The notes beneath the pieces were generated by a model. The model searched no databases, was not told the DNA's origin, and was given only the letters and a program-made list of their open reading frames with translations. This document shows positions 1 to 8,127 of a stretch of 64,000 bases of DNA, in pieces; position 1 is the first letter of the stretch; each line of letters starts with the position of its first letter. The stretch is from Acinetobacter proteolyticus (GTDB lineage Bacteria > Pseudomonadota > Gammaproteobacteria > Pseudomonadales > Moraxellaceae): NCBI RefSeq assembly GCF_000367945.1, contig NZ_KB849179.1, forward strand, positions 1 to 64,000, read 5' to 3'. A program made the translations under genes and the position numbers.

Positions 1-1
1 A

Positions 2-2422
2 ACCACGGTTACAGCAGGAGATAATGTTGTAGTTACTCCAACAACCAATGCAGATGGTTCAAGCAACTATCAAGTATCGACAGCGAAAGATGTGAACTTC
101 GACAAGGTGACTGTAGGCAGTGTTGTTGTTGATAAAGCAAGCAATACCATTGAGGGCTTGAGTAATACAGATATTAAAGCAAGTGATTTTGCAACCAAAG
201 GTCGAGCTGCGACTGAGGAGCAATTGAAGAGTGCAATTACGAGCAATATTACTGAAGTTGTAGATGGAAATGGCAATAAGGTGAACATTGTTGATCAGGT
301 TGTGAATAAAAATCCTGATAACAAGAACCAAGACTCGTTGTTCTTAACCTATGATAAGCAAGGTCAAGAAACGACAGATCGTCTGACGATTGGTCAAACG
401 GTTCAGAAGATGAATACCGATGGTATTAAATTCTTCCATACCAATGCGGATACCTCTAAAGGTGATTTGGGTACAACCAATGACTCAAGCGCGGGTGGTT
501 TAAACTCGACTGCAATTGGTGTAAACGCAATTGTGACAACTGGTGCTGATAGTGCAGTTGCTTTAGGCCACAACAGTAAAGCTGGAGGCAAAGAGTCAAT
601 TGCAATTGGTCAGGGTGCTGAGGCAACTGGTCTACAATCAATCAGTATTGGTACAGGCAACAAAGTGAAAGGTGATCACTCTGGTGCAATTGGTGATCCA
701 ACGATTGTTGATGGTGCGAACAGTTATTCAGTAGGTAACAATAATCAAGTGCTTACGGATGATACCTTTGTGCTTGGTAATAATGTGACCAAAACAGTGG
801 CTGGTTCAGTGGTGTTAGGAAACGGCTCAGCGGCGACCACAGATGCAGGTGTTGCAGGTTATGCATTATCAGCTGCAACAGGTGCTGATAAAGCAGCAAT
901 TACTAAGACAACATCAACCACAGGTGCAGTTGCAGTAGGTGATGAGGCGAGTGGTATTTATCGTCAAATTACGGGTGTTGCAGCGGGTAGTGCCGATGCT
1001 GATGCAGTGAACGTTGCTCAGTTGAAAGCTGTGGGTAACCAAGTTGTAACAACCCAAACTGCGTTGGTAAATAGCTTGGGTGGTGGTGCTAAAGTGAATG
1101 CCGACGGTACTATTACAGGTCCAACTTATAATGTGGCTCAAGCGAATCAAACCAATGTTGGCGATGCGTTGACTGCACTTGATAAGGCAATTGGTTCTGC
1201 TGCAACAACATCGAAAACGACTGTAACCAATGGTCAAAACATTGTTGTGAATAAGAGCAAAAATGCAGATGGGTCTGATAACTATGAAGTCGCAACAGCA
1301 AAAGACTTGACGGTTGACTCTGTGAAAGCAGGTGACACTGTTCTGAATAATGCTGGAATCACCATTGGTAATAACGCGGTTGTCTTAAGCAATACTGGAT
1401 TAACGATTGCAGGTGGCCCAAGTGTAACAACTCAGGGTATCAATGCTGGCAATAAACAAGTGACTAATGTTGCAGCTGGTGTTAACGCAACAGATGCAGT
1501 GAACAAAGGTCAATTGGATAGCGCAATTAGTAATGTGAATAACACTGTGAATGAGCTTGCCAATAATGCAGTGAAATATGACGATGCGACTAAGGACAAA
1601 ATCACATTAGGTGGTGGGGCAAATGGCACAACAATCACCAATGTAAAAGATGGTACTGTTGCTCAGGGCTCTAAAGATGCTGTGAATGGTGGTCAAGTTG
1701 CGCAAATTAGAGATAATTTGCAAGGGCAGATTACCAACAATACCAATGATATTAATAACATTAAGAATGATATTAATAATGGTGCTGTTGGTTTGGTTAA
1801 ACAGGCGAATAGCAGTGCTGAAGTTACCGTTGCTAAAGATACTGGTGGTACCAGTGTCAATGTCGCTGGTAAAGATGGTGATCGCGTTGTCACAGGTGTT
1901 AAAGATGGCGCAATCAGTGCAACATCTAAAGATGCGATCAATGGTTCTCAATTGAATGCAACCAACAAGAAAGTTGTTGAATTCTTGGGAGGTGGAGCTG
2001 GTTATGACAACATTACCAATAGCTTCACCAGTCCAACCTACACTGTCGGTGGTAAAGATTACAACAATGTTGGTGGGGCGGTTGATGCTTTAAACAAAGC
2101 CGATCAAGCTTTGGGCAATCGTATCGATAACCTTGATAACAAACTTGAGCAAGCATTCTACTCAACTAATCAACGTATTGAAGATGTAGAGAAAAAAGCC
2201 AATGCAGGTATTGCAGCAGCGATGGCATTGGAAGCAGCGCCATACATCGCAGGTAAATATACATATGCAGCAGGTGCTTCTTATCATGGTGGTGAAAATG
2301 CAGTTGGCGTAACTTTACGTAAGACTGCGGATAATGGTCGTTGGTCAATCACAGGGGGTGTCGCTGCCGCATCGCAAGGTGATCCAAGCGTACGTATTGG
2401 TATCAGTGGTGTAATTGACTAA
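2..2422 (+). CDS. ata: Trimeric autotransporter adhesin (Ata/AtaA-like), C-terminal part
   Basis: The reading frame is already open at position 2, so the gene begins upstream of this window and only its C-terminal ~806 codons are seen. Around 490-840 there are YadA-like head repeats (AIG, ALG, SIG units such as NSTAIG and ESIAIG). Neck or stalk modules follow, with the [24 protein letters not shown] and DAINGSQL motifs near 1000, 1495, 1680 and 1930. FGG/GGG plus SPTY modules lie near 1075 and 1985. The last ~75 codons (2200-2422) form the YadA-type beta-barrel anchor. Such proteins form trimeric outer-membrane fibres that mediate adhesion and biofilm formation. The adjacent tpgA supports the Acinetobacter Ata/AtaA family. 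The symbol is given by family, not by a full-length match. Confidence 0.93.
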   Translation, partial: TTVTAGDNVVVTPTTNADGSSNYQVSTAKDVNFDKVTVGSVVVDKASNTIEGLSNTDIKASDFATKGRAATEEQLKSAITSNITEVVDGNGNKVNIVDQVVNKNPDNKNQDSLFLTYDKQGQETTDRLTIGQTVQKMNTDGIKFFHTNADTSKGDLGTTNDSSAGGLNSTAIGVNAIVTTGADSAVALGHNSKAGGKESIAIGQGAEATGLQSISIGTGNKVKGDHSGAIGDPTIVDGANSYSVGNNNQVLTDDTFVLGNNVTKTVAGSVVLGNGSAATTDAGVAGYALSAATGADKAAITKTTSTTGAVAVGDEASGIYRQITGVAAGSADADAVNVAQLKAVGNQVVTTQTALVNSLGGGAKVNADGTITGPTYNVAQANQTNVGDALTALDKAIGSAATTSKTTVTNGQNIVVNKSKNADGSDNYEVATAKDLTVDSVKAGDTVLNNAGITIGNNAVVLSNTGLTIAGGPSVTTQGINAGNKQVTNVAAGVNATDAVNKGQLDSAISNVNNTVNELANNAVKYDDATKDKITLGGGANGTTITNVKDGTVAQGSKDAVNGGQVAQIRDNLQGQITNNTNDINNIKNDINNGAVGLVKQANSSAEVTVAKDTGGTSVNVAGKDGDRVVTGVKDGAISATSKDAINGSQLNATNKKVVEFLGGGAGYDNITNSFTSPTYTVGGKDYNNVGGAVDALNKADQALGNRIDNLDNKLEQAFYSTNQRIEDVEKKANAGIAAAMALEAAPYIAGKYTYAAGASYHGGENAVGVTLRKTADNGRWSITGGVAAASQGDPSVRIGISGVID

Positions 2423-2437
2423 GGGACTCGTTATGTC

Positions 2438-2457
2438 GGAGAGCCCTTAGGCTCTCC
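2438..2457 (+). other. Intercistronic hairpin between ata and tpgA
   Basis: A perfect 8-bp inverted repeat (GGAGAGCC, loop CTTA, GGCTCTCC) lies in the 65-bp gap between the adhesin stop and tpgA. No U-run follows, so it is not a standard intrinsic terminator. It could stabilise the upstream mRNA or reduce read-through into tpgA. Confidence 0.55.
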
Positions 2458-2487
2458 TCATCTCCAATAGATAAAGAGAGTAAAAAT

Positions 2488-3279
2488 ATGAAAAACATGA
2501 TAAAAGCATTGGTTATTGGGATCGCTTCTGGTTGTGCAATGATGACTTTGGCAGCCGATGATGAGATCGTGGTTCAACAAGAGGAAATCAAATTTCCAGC
2601 TGTTGAAAAAAGTTATTTAAAACAGGTGCAGCGTTATGAATACGATAATGTTGCTCGCCTAGGCACTGGTTTAACCAAAGACCAAATCCGACATATCTTG
2701 GGAAATCCTCAATTTAGTGAAGGTTTATTTTTTGTTAAAACTTGGAACTATGTATTAGATGTCCGTCAGCCGAACAGTCAGGATTATTTACGTTGTCAGT
2801 TACGCATCGACTTTAATAAAGATACGCTTTCTGAACGTTTATCTTGGAAAGGTGAGGCATGTGAAGGTTTAATGGCTTGGGGAGCAAATAATCAAGTTCC
2901 AAGTGATGCCAATTTAAATACTTTGAGATCATCGAGTGTATTCTTTGCCTTTGATCGTTCGAATGCCAATGCAATTGAACAAGGTTCAAGTTCAGTTGCT
3001 GCAATTGCACAACGGATTAAACAAGCACCCTCGAATAGTCCAGTGATTGTTGCAGGTTTTGCAGATCCTTTAGGTAAATTTGCCTATAACCATCAATTGT
3101 CAGCGCAGCGTGCAAATACGGTTGCTAAGCTATTGGTGAATGAAGGGATCGATGCGAACCGTATTCAAATTCAGGCCAATAGCCAAACTGATTTATATCA
3201 ACAATGTGCAGGACATAAAGCAAACCGCCAATTAGTTGGTTGTTTAGCGCCAAATAGACGCGTGAATGTCAGTTGGTAA
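2488..3279 (+). CDS. tpgA: TpgA-like periplasmic protein (BamE/SmpA domain plus OmpA C-terminal domain)
   Basis: The 263-residue protein has an N-terminal export signal; the stretch ASGC could be a lipobox, otherwise signal peptidase I may cut after TLA. Residues ~50-125 resemble the BamE/SmpA fold ([19 protein letters not shown]). Residues ~150-263 are an OmpA-like peptidoglycan-binding domain with the LSAQRANTV and [10 protein letters not shown] motifs. In Acinetobacter Tol 5, TpgA is encoded just downstream of AtaA and couples the autotransporter to peptidoglycan. The same order and domain pair occur here. The start at 2488 has an AAAGAGAG Shine-Dalgarno-like stretch. Probably co-transcribed with the adhesin gene. 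Confidence 0.9.
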   Translation: MKNMIKALVIGIASGCAMMTLAADDEIVVQQEEIKFPAVEKSYLKQVQRYEYDNVARLGTGLTKDQIRHILGNPQFSEGLFFVKTWNYVLDVRQPNSQDYLRCQLRIDFNKDTLSERLSWKGEACEGLMAWGANNQVPSDANLNTLRSSSVFFAFDRSNANAIEQGSSSVAAIAQRIKQAPSNSPVIVAGFADPLGKFAYNHQLSAQRANTVAKLLVNEGIDANRIQIQANSQTDLYQQCAGHKANRQLVGCLAPNRRVNVSW

Positions 3280-3290
3280 CAAGCAAGCAT

Positions 3291-3327
3291 AAAAAATGGC
3301 TACATTCATGTAGCCATTTTTTATATC
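3291..3327 (+). terminator. Rho-independent terminator after tpgA
   Basis: AAAAAATGGCTACA, a short loop, and TGTAGCCATTTTTT form a strong stem followed by T-rich sequence. It ends the ata-tpgA unit. Confidence 0.85.
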
Positions 3328-3708
3328 ATTTAAAAAATATTATTTTTCAAATAAATAGAACTTATTTTTACAGATGGTCAATATTAAACATTTAGTGTAA
3401 AGAAATAATGAATATTTATGATGTTGCTAAATATATAATAAAATTGATTTTTATTTCAGTTTTTTGCTTTTTTAATATTTATTACGGAAAAGACGATTTG
3501 TGTGAACTGTCTGACAAAAACTACAGGATTGTTTAAAAAATAATCTAAAATATCTCGCATGAAATAACATGTTTAGATGTCAGTTTCATGTATTTAAATA
3601 ATTAAAATGAGTATTTTACGTATGAATTGGGCTGCTATTCAAGATGAGTCGAACTTACCAGCTAGATAAAAATACTCAATATTGCAAACCATTTAAGAGG
3701 GTAAAACG
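3328..3708. other. AT-rich intergenic region with a 20-codon ORF inside an inverted repeat
   Basis: No substantial gene is visible. A short ORF (3607-3669, 20 codons, starting MSILRMNWAA) sits within a 10-bp inverted repeat, TGAGTATTTT at 3608-3617 and AAAATACTCA at 3669-3678. No clear ribosome-binding site precedes it, so translation is doubtful. The region presumably holds the promoter and leader of the small gene at 3709. Confidence 0.35.
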
Positions 3709-3909
3709 ATGTTGGAATCAAAGAAATTGATTGTACTAGATCAGATGCTAGTCTTAACCAAAGAAGGCAAAAATGATTTAGTTTATCAAAATGACACTTT
3801 GCTTAAAGTGAAAATGATTTCAAATCAGCATATTGTGGTTGAAGATGATCATCAAACTAGTTTTCTATTAAAGCGACAAGATGAAAATGTGATTTGGTCA
3901 TTTATTTAA
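3709..3909 (+). CDS. Small hypothetical protein (66 aa)
   Basis: The 66-residue product is not recognised. A GAGG ribosome-binding site (AAGAGGGTAAAACG) sits at proper spacing before the ATG. A strong stem-loop with a U-rich tail follows, so this looks like a genuine single-gene transcription unit. The protein has no signal peptide or membrane segment and is mixed-charge, predicted beta-rich (alternating hydrophobics such as LLKVKMISNQHIVVED). Function unknown. Confidence 0.6.
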   Translation: MLESKKLIVLDQMLVLTKEGKNDLVYQNDTLLKVKMISNQHIVVEDDHQTSFLLKRQDENVIWSFI

Positions 3910-3923
3910 AGTAAGAATAGCCA

Positions 3924-3984
3924 GCATTTGAATAATAAATTTATTAAAAATATTTATTATTCAAATGCTTATTTTTATTATTTT
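3924..3984 (+). terminator. Long perfect stem-loop terminator
   Basis: GCATTTGAATAATAAAT (3924-3940) and its exact reverse complement (3952-3968) form a 17-bp stem with an 11-nt loop. T-rich sequence ending in TTTTTT follows. It terminates the 66-aa gene. Confidence 0.75.
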
Positions 3985-4144
3985 TTGGTTTCTTAATCTA
4001 TTTGCTTTTCATAAAATGAGTATTGGTTCTAATTTTGACCAAATTGACGCTATCCAAATAAAATCAGTCAATTCTATTTTTGTGCGTTGTTCTTACATTG
4101 AATAAAGACTATTGGGAAATAGCTCGCTAAGGATGGATCAAACA

Positions 4145-5383
4145 ATGCAAAATAATAAATTCACACCGTTTTTAAGACCTGTACTTTTGTCCTGTGTATT
4201 AGCATCGTCATGGGGCATGATGAATACAAGCTATGCAGCGCCTGAAGGTAAACTGGATTTAAGCCTCTCTCCTCATTCACAAAATAAAGTTAAGCAATTA
4301 TTGAATGATCCTAAAACGTGGCAACAGATCCCAAAACAAGTCACTCTGTGTGTGTTTTCTCCTAATGGTGAACATAGTGAAGCCTTTGAGCAAGCCACCA
4401 GTTATATTACCGAAATTCCAAGTATCGTCCGTGTCGCCAAGCAGTTTGGTGTGAACATGAATGTGACACGTCCGTCACATTTACAATTCAAATTAGATTT
4501 CGATTATCCAAAATTGAAAAAACAGGCGTCCACTTTGGTGAATCTTAAAGTGTATACCAATGAAGCTGTATTGACCGAAGATTTCCGTAGTAAACGTTGT
4601 GATGGCGCAGGGATTAGTAATCTACGTGCAAAGCAGTTTAATAAGTTCGTGGGCAGCGTGGATGCGATTGGAGCTCTACAGACTTATAAACAACTCAGTT
4701 CTGTGATTCAGGTTCTGGCCAATCCAAAATTTGATGAAAAGATGGTGAACAAAGATTATGAAGTGGTTGGGATTGTACCTTTAGGGGCAGCTTATATCAT
4801 GGTCACCGATCGCAATATTAATACTTTGGCTAAAGCCGCAGGCAAGAAAGTTGCAGTGTTCCAATTTGATGAAACTCAAAAGAAACTGGTACAAAATGTG
4901 GGTGCACAACCTGTCTCAGTTGATTTGGTAACTGTGGGTGGCAAATTTAATAATAAAGAAGTAGATATTATGGCGGGTCCAGCCATTCTATTTGAACCGC
5001 TAGAATTACAAAAAGGTATGACCGATAAATCAGGAAAAGCCGTTGGGGGTATTATTAAATTTCCTGTCATTCAAGTGACAGGGACACTAATTATGCATCG
5101 TAACAAGTTTCCAGCAGGGATGGGCTCAATCGCACGAGAAGTCATTTCAAAACAGTTGAACCCTGCTTTTGAATTTGTTGACAAAATCGAAGCAAAAATT
5201 CCTGATAAATTTTGGTTGAAGTTAAATGAAAGTGATAAGCCAGGCTATGTTCGATTGATGCGCGAAGCACGTATTCAAATGACCAAGGAAGGTTTTTACG
5301 ATAAAGATATGATGAAGTTATTGAAACAGGTGCGTTGTTCACAAGATCCAAGCAATTATGAATGTGCTTTGAAAGATGAATGA
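4145..5383 (+). CDS. Periplasmic solute-binding-like protein (DUF6091 type)
   Basis: The start chosen is the ATG at 4145, preceded by AAGGA; in-frame upstream starts (TTG 4112, ATG 4133) lack good spacing. Residues ~1-32 form a signal peptide ending in SYAA. The mature ~380 residues have the look of a two-lobed substrate-binding protein, with segments such as VVGIVPLGAAYIMVTDRNIN and a GKKVAVFQFDE segment. Related Acinetobacter proteins have been called AdeT or RND-type transporter. The sequence shows no transmembrane transporter architecture, so that name is probably misleading. The ligand is unknown and no transporter genes are adjacent. Confidence 0.7.
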   Translation: MQNNKFTPFLRPVLLSCVLASSWGMMNTSYAAPEGKLDLSLSPHSQNKVKQLLNDPKTWQQIPKQVTLCVFSPNGEHSEAFEQATSYITEIPSIVRVAKQFGVNMNVTRPSHLQFKLDFDYPKLKKQASTLVNLKVYTNEAVLTEDFRSKRCDGAGISNLRAKQFNKFVGSVDAIGALQTYKQLSSVIQVLANPKFDEKMVNKDYEVVGIVPLGAAYIMVTDRNINTLAKAAGKKVAVFQFDETQKKLVQNVGAQPVSVDLVTVGGKFNNKEVDIMAGPAILFEPLELQKGMTDKSGKAVGGIIKFPVIQVTGTLIMHRNKFPAGMGSIAREVISKQLNPAFEFVDKIEAKIPDKFWLKLNESDKPGYVRLMREARIQMTKEGFYDKDMMKLLKQVRCSQDPSNYECALKDE

Positions 5384-5555
5384 TGTTTAAGCACTATTCA
5401 TCATAGTAAAAGAGAATCATGGAAATACTAGGATTAAATTATAGGCTTGGTATTTCCAACCTTGATCAATTTGATGATACGCCATATGCAAAGAACTGAT
5501 TATTAGACTGATAGAAATGGTTTATTTTATAGAATGAATAGCTATAGGATTAATC

Positions 5556-5995
5556 ATGGATATAATTTTTAAAATTAAAAATAAGTTAATAAAACAAGAT
5601 ATTAAGCTAAACAAACCAGCAACATGGCAACAGATTTTAGCTTTTGAATATAAGTATCAAGTTAAATTATCACCAATTTTAAGAGCTTATTTTTTAGAAT
5701 TTAATGGTATCGCCGACCGAGAAATGGATGAAAAATATTTCACATTTTTGTCGCTGGCGGAATTCCAATCAGTTGAAAGCATTTCAAGCTGCTATGATAA
5801 AGATAAGTATTTATATCCTAACAGTTTTGTATTTTCGGACTATTTAGTGTGGTGTTGGGGATATGCGGTACAACTCGATCAGCTTGGTTTAGATAGTGTC
5901 GTATACCAAGTGGGAGGATCCGAAAAAATAAAAATTGCAGATTCGTCACAGCATTTTTAAATCAATATTTGATTGATAGTGATGAATTATTATAA
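5556..5995 (+). pseudogene. SUKH (SMI1/KNR4) family protein with an apparent C-terminal frameshift
   Basis: The uninterrupted frame runs 5556-5960 (134 aa). It has SMI1/KNR4 hallmarks: ILAFEYKYQVKLSPILRAYF, then EFNGI, and later FSDYLVWCWGYAVQL. These proteins are often immunity proteins against contact-dependent or secreted nuclease toxins. The frame stops in a run of five T at 5954-5958. Reading one base shifted, translation continues as FLNQYLIDSDELL and stops at 5993-5995, which fits the usual acidic SUKH C-terminus. A 1-nt loss in the T run would explain this. The missing tail is short, so the product may still fold. No toxin gene is adjacent. Confidence 0.65.
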
Positions 5996-6091
5996 AAATA
6001 TTGAATGGGGATTGTTAAAAGGTTCATTTGAGATAAATGGTTTATAAAAGGATGGGCAGAAGTTAAATTATTATTTTAATTCTATTTGAAA

Positions 6092-6273
6092 AAGATACTC
6101 CAGAGATGCCGCTGCATGGTCGTTACCCTGAACCCGATGAGTTCAAGGTGGAGGTGACGCATACTTACTGGGTTTCCTACTCGGGGTAGGCATACACTCA
6201 AAATACGCAGAACACATCCATAAATTTAAGTATCGGCAGGGGAATAGACGTACTGGCGAACACCCTAGAGATG
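6092..6273 (-). ncRNA. ssrS: 6S RNA, divergent copy 1 (distal)
   Basis: Read on the minus strand, the segment begins CATCTCTAGGGTG and ends GCAGCGGCATCTCTGGAG. It contains the 6S landmarks: a CCCCTGCCGATA-like 5' bubble strand, a central CCTAC/GTAGG hairpin, the CACCTTGAAC...GTTCAGGG hairpin and a 3' GCGGCATCTC strand. 6S RNA binds sigma70-RNA polymerase by mimicking an open promoter and is released by pRNA synthesis. Its closing stem forms ~10 bp with one bulge. It is less similar to copies 2 and 3 than they are to each other, notably in the bubble region. A U-rich stretch follows the 3' end. Ends are approximate. Confidence 0.85.
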
Positions 6274-6279
6274 TTTCCT

Positions 6280-6307
6280 ATTATAGTTAAATCAACAACG
6301 ACCACAA
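6280..6307 (-). promoter_or_regulatory. Promoter of 6S RNA copy 1
   Basis: On the minus strand TTGTGG (6302-6307) is followed by a 16-bp spacer and TATAAT (6280-6285). The RNA start is predicted ~7 nt further on. The same 16-bp spacing and TATAAT are found at the other two copies. Confidence 0.8.
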
Positions 6308-6409
6308 GAGGGAAATATTGAGATTTGTATGTTTTACTAACAATTAGTAAATTAAGTTTAATAGAATTATAAAATCCGAAACAGGATCAATGGTTATTGG
6401 AAATAAAAT

Positions 6410-6597
6410 GGGTCTCCAAAATGCCGCTGCATGTCTTTACCCTTGAACACTAAGGTTCAAGGTGGAGAGCGCTATATATTTTCTGGGTTTCCTACTCAGG
6501 ATAGGCATACACGCTAAATATTTAGAAACGCTTTCCAATTAGGAAATAATTCACGGCTCAGGGGAGTCAGACCGGCTGGCGTGCACCTCAGAGATGA
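6410..6597 (-). ncRNA. ssrS: 6S RNA, copy 2 (middle)
   Basis: On the minus strand it starts near ATCTCTGAGGTGCACGCC, continues through CTCCCCTGAGCCG (nearly the E. coli 6S 5' bubble strand), and ends with CACCTTGAAC...GTTCAAGGGT and GCAGCGGCATTTTGGAGA. The terminal strands UCUCUGAGGUG and CAUUUUGGAGA pair over 11 positions, using several G-U pairs. It is very similar to copy 3, with about 30 identical bases around 6553-6582. The length (~188 nt) fits gammaproteobacterial 6S RNA. Ends are inferred from the promoter and stem, not from mapping. Confidence 0.9.
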
Positions 6598-6601
6598 TTT
6601 A

Positions 6602-6629
6602 ATTATAGTAAAAAAGGAGGTCATCTCAA
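6602..6629 (-). promoter_or_regulatory. Promoter of 6S RNA copy 2
   Basis: On the minus strand TTGAGA (6624-6629), a 16-bp spacer and TATAAT (6602-6607) make the strongest of the three promoters, with a near-consensus -35. The predicted start is 5-6 nt downstream. Confidence 0.82.
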
Positions 6630-6736
6630 GGGGAGAAAATAGAGAAATTTGTAAGTTTAAGTTTACAGTTAAAATATTAAATAGAAGTAATTGAATTGAA
6701 AAATATAATAAAAAAATTGGACTTTATTAAAGCAAA

Positions 6737-6923
6737 TAATCTCCAGAAGTACCACTGCTGTCTTTACCCTTGAATACTCAGGTTCAAGGTGGAAAATGCT
6801 GTATATTGTCTGGGTTTCCTACTCTAGGTAGGCATACATGCTAACTATTCAGAAACGCTTTTCAATTAGGAAATACTTCACGGCTCAGGGGAGTCAGACC
6901 GGCTGGCGAGTACTCCAGAGATG
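6737..6923 (-). ncRNA. ssrS: 6S RNA, copy 3 (proximal to zapA)
   Basis: On the minus strand it begins CATCTCTGGAGTACTCGCC, passes through CTCCCCTGAGCCG, the CCTAC/GTAGG hairpin and CACCTTGAACC...GGGT, and ends GTGGTACTTCTGGAGAT. The terminal strands AUCUCUGGAGUAC and GUACUUCUGGAGAU pair over 13 bp with one bulged U. The stem sequence differs from copy 2 but pairing is kept. Its place downstream of zapA matches the zapA-ssrS arrangement in E. coli. The usual downstream partner ygfA (5-formyl-THF cyclo-ligase) is absent. Confidence 0.9.
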
Positions 6924-6929
6924 GATTGA

Positions 6930-6957
6930 ATTATAGTAAATTCAGATCATGCAGCAA
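6930..6957 (-). promoter_or_regulatory. Promoter of 6S RNA copy 3
   Basis: On the minus strand TTGCTG (6952-6957), a 16-bp spacer and TATAAT (6930-6935) lie just upstream of the predicted RNA start. The -35 is weaker than at copy 2. Confidence 0.78.
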
Positions 6958-7195
6958 GGTCTGGGCTAAAGTTATTTATTAATAATGCTTAATAATATGT
7001 GGATTTATGCTTGGCCCTTTAGGCTCAACGGAAAGTAGGAATTGCTGATCTTTTGTTGAATAATAATTAAAAATAAATAGATGAATTGACCTGATGGGAT
7101 CACTTTGACTGAGATGAAATGAGGAATGGGAGATAAAAATAACAAAGTACAAGCTAGAAGGGGGAAAATTAATTTTTGTAAAAGTCGGGTTAATA

Positions 7196-7225
7196 AAAAA
7201 GCCTGAAATTTGTATTTCAGGCTTT
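7196..7225 (-). terminator. Terminator between zapA and the 6S array
   Basis: AAGCCTGAAAT, loop TTGT, and ATTTCAGGCTT form an 11-bp stem flanked by A-rich and T-rich tracts. It ends the zapA transcript, so the 6S genes depend on their own promoters. The ~240 bp between this and the copy 3 promoter holds nothing else recognisable. Confidence 0.85.
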
Positions 7226-7231
7226 TCTGAT

Positions 7232-7516
7232 TCAGATGCTTTGTTCAACATCTTCCAGAATAGCTTCTAGAAGCCTTTCACAATGAGCATACTGCTGCAA
7301 TGACTTATTCAAGCTAAATACTTCTTGAGCCATTTGCAGTGCCACCATAATCACCAGTTTATTATGCTCGACACGCGGGGCATTACGACGCATATCATGA
7401 AATTTTTGATTTAACAATTCTGCCGCACGTTCGAGCTCTTCACGTTTATCTTCAGTCGTGTTAAGACGGAAGGTCTGTTCAATTAAGCGAAGCTCAACAA
7501 CAATAGGTTCACTCAT
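7232..7516 (-). CDS. zapA: Cell division protein ZapA
   Basis: The 94-residue product has the ZapA pattern: an N-terminal beta segment (EPIVVELRLIEQTFRLNT), an ELERAAELLNQKFHDMR helix, and a C-terminal coiled-coil helix from about residue 55. ZapA cross-links FtsZ protofilaments at the Z-ring. It begins 2 nt after the stop of the upstream coiled-coil gene, so the two form an operon. The 6S genes downstream and divergent ygfB-pepP are the conserved gammaproteobacterial context. Confidence 0.92.
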   Translation of the reverse strand: MSEPIVVELRLIEQTFRLNTTEDKREELERAAELLNQKFHDMRRNAPRVEHNKLVIMVALQMAQEVFSLNKSLQQYAHCERLLEAILEDVEQSI

Positions 7517-7518
7517 GA

Positions 7519-8073
7519 TCAGGTTTCCTCTTGAGTCTCAGCATTGGGGTGTGCCAGCTGCTGAATTTCTTGTGCATGTTGATCTTGTGCAGTGCCTAAA
7601 ATTGAAAGGCGCTGGATAATCGCTTCAACTTTAGATTTTGCCAGTTCATTCTTCTGCAATAGGCGATCACGATCTTGCTGTAAATCTTGAATCTCTTGCT
7701 GACTATGACGTTGCTGTGCTTGTAGTTTTTCTTTATTCACACGTAAGTCATTGCGCTCAGCCAAAATCTCTTGAAAGCGGTTTTTCAAATCAGTGGTACT
7801 TTTCTCTAAACGGCTATAACGTTCCGCTAAAGTTGTTGCATCTTGATTCAGTTGTTTAAATTGATCTTGTAACTGAGTCAGTTGTTCAGTTAAGTTATCA
7901 ACTTCTTCCTGCTTTTGCGTGATGATGCTATTTTTCTGCACAACTTGTGCATGGTGGTCAGTTTCAGCTAATTGCTTAGCTTCGGTGAGCGAAGTGTTTT
8001 CTCGCTCCAAGTGATGTAAGCGTGTTTTTAAAACACCAATATGCGCTTGTAGACGCTGTAATTGTTCTAACAT
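7519..8073 (-). CDS. Coiled-coil protein upstream of zapA
   Basis: The start chosen is the ATG at 8073 (MLEQLQRLQAHIGVLKTRLH); a longer frame opens at 8097. Almost all of the ~184 residues are heptad-like and rich in Q, E, K and L, predicting one long coiled coil. Pseudomonads carry a much shorter coiled-coil protein (TIGR02449 type) at this position; its N-terminal helix resembles residues 1-60 here. This version is therefore an elongated relative or a lineage-specific variant. Coupling to zapA suggests a cell-division role, as inference only. Confidence 0.75.
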   Translation of the reverse strand: MLEQLQRLQAHIGVLKTRLHHLERENTSLTEAKQLAETDHHAQVVQKNSIITQKQEEVDNLTEQLTQLQDQFKQLNQDATTLAERYSRLEKSTTDLKNRFQEILAERNDLRVNKEKLQAQQRHSQQEIQDLQQDRDRLLQKNELAKSKVEAIIQRLSILGTAQDQHAQEIQQLAHPNAETQEET

Positions 8074-8127
8074 AACGAAGGTCGCACAGAGTTGCAATCA
8101 AAGGTAATATATACAGCAGTATAGAGA

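Noticed and set aside
1607..1955. Antisense and shifted ORFs within the autotransporter gene
   Set aside because: They are by-products of the repetitive, biased codon usage of the adhesin; the main frame is fully supported by domain structure.
4112..5383. Name AdeT (RND efflux transporter) for the solute-binding-like protein
   Set aside because: The sequence shows a signal peptide and soluble binding-protein fold, with no transmembrane transport domain, so the efflux label is not supported.
6100..6930. Repeats first looked like a CRISPR-like, mobile or unknown repeat on the plus strand
   Set aside because: Units are ~185 nt, too long and structured for CRISPR. Reading the minus strand gave clear 6S RNA landmarks and promoters.
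6979..7251. 90-aa minus-strand ORF overlapping the end of zapA
   Set aside because: It runs through the zapA terminator hairpin, has no ribosome-binding site, and its composition looks like untranslated AT-rich sequence.
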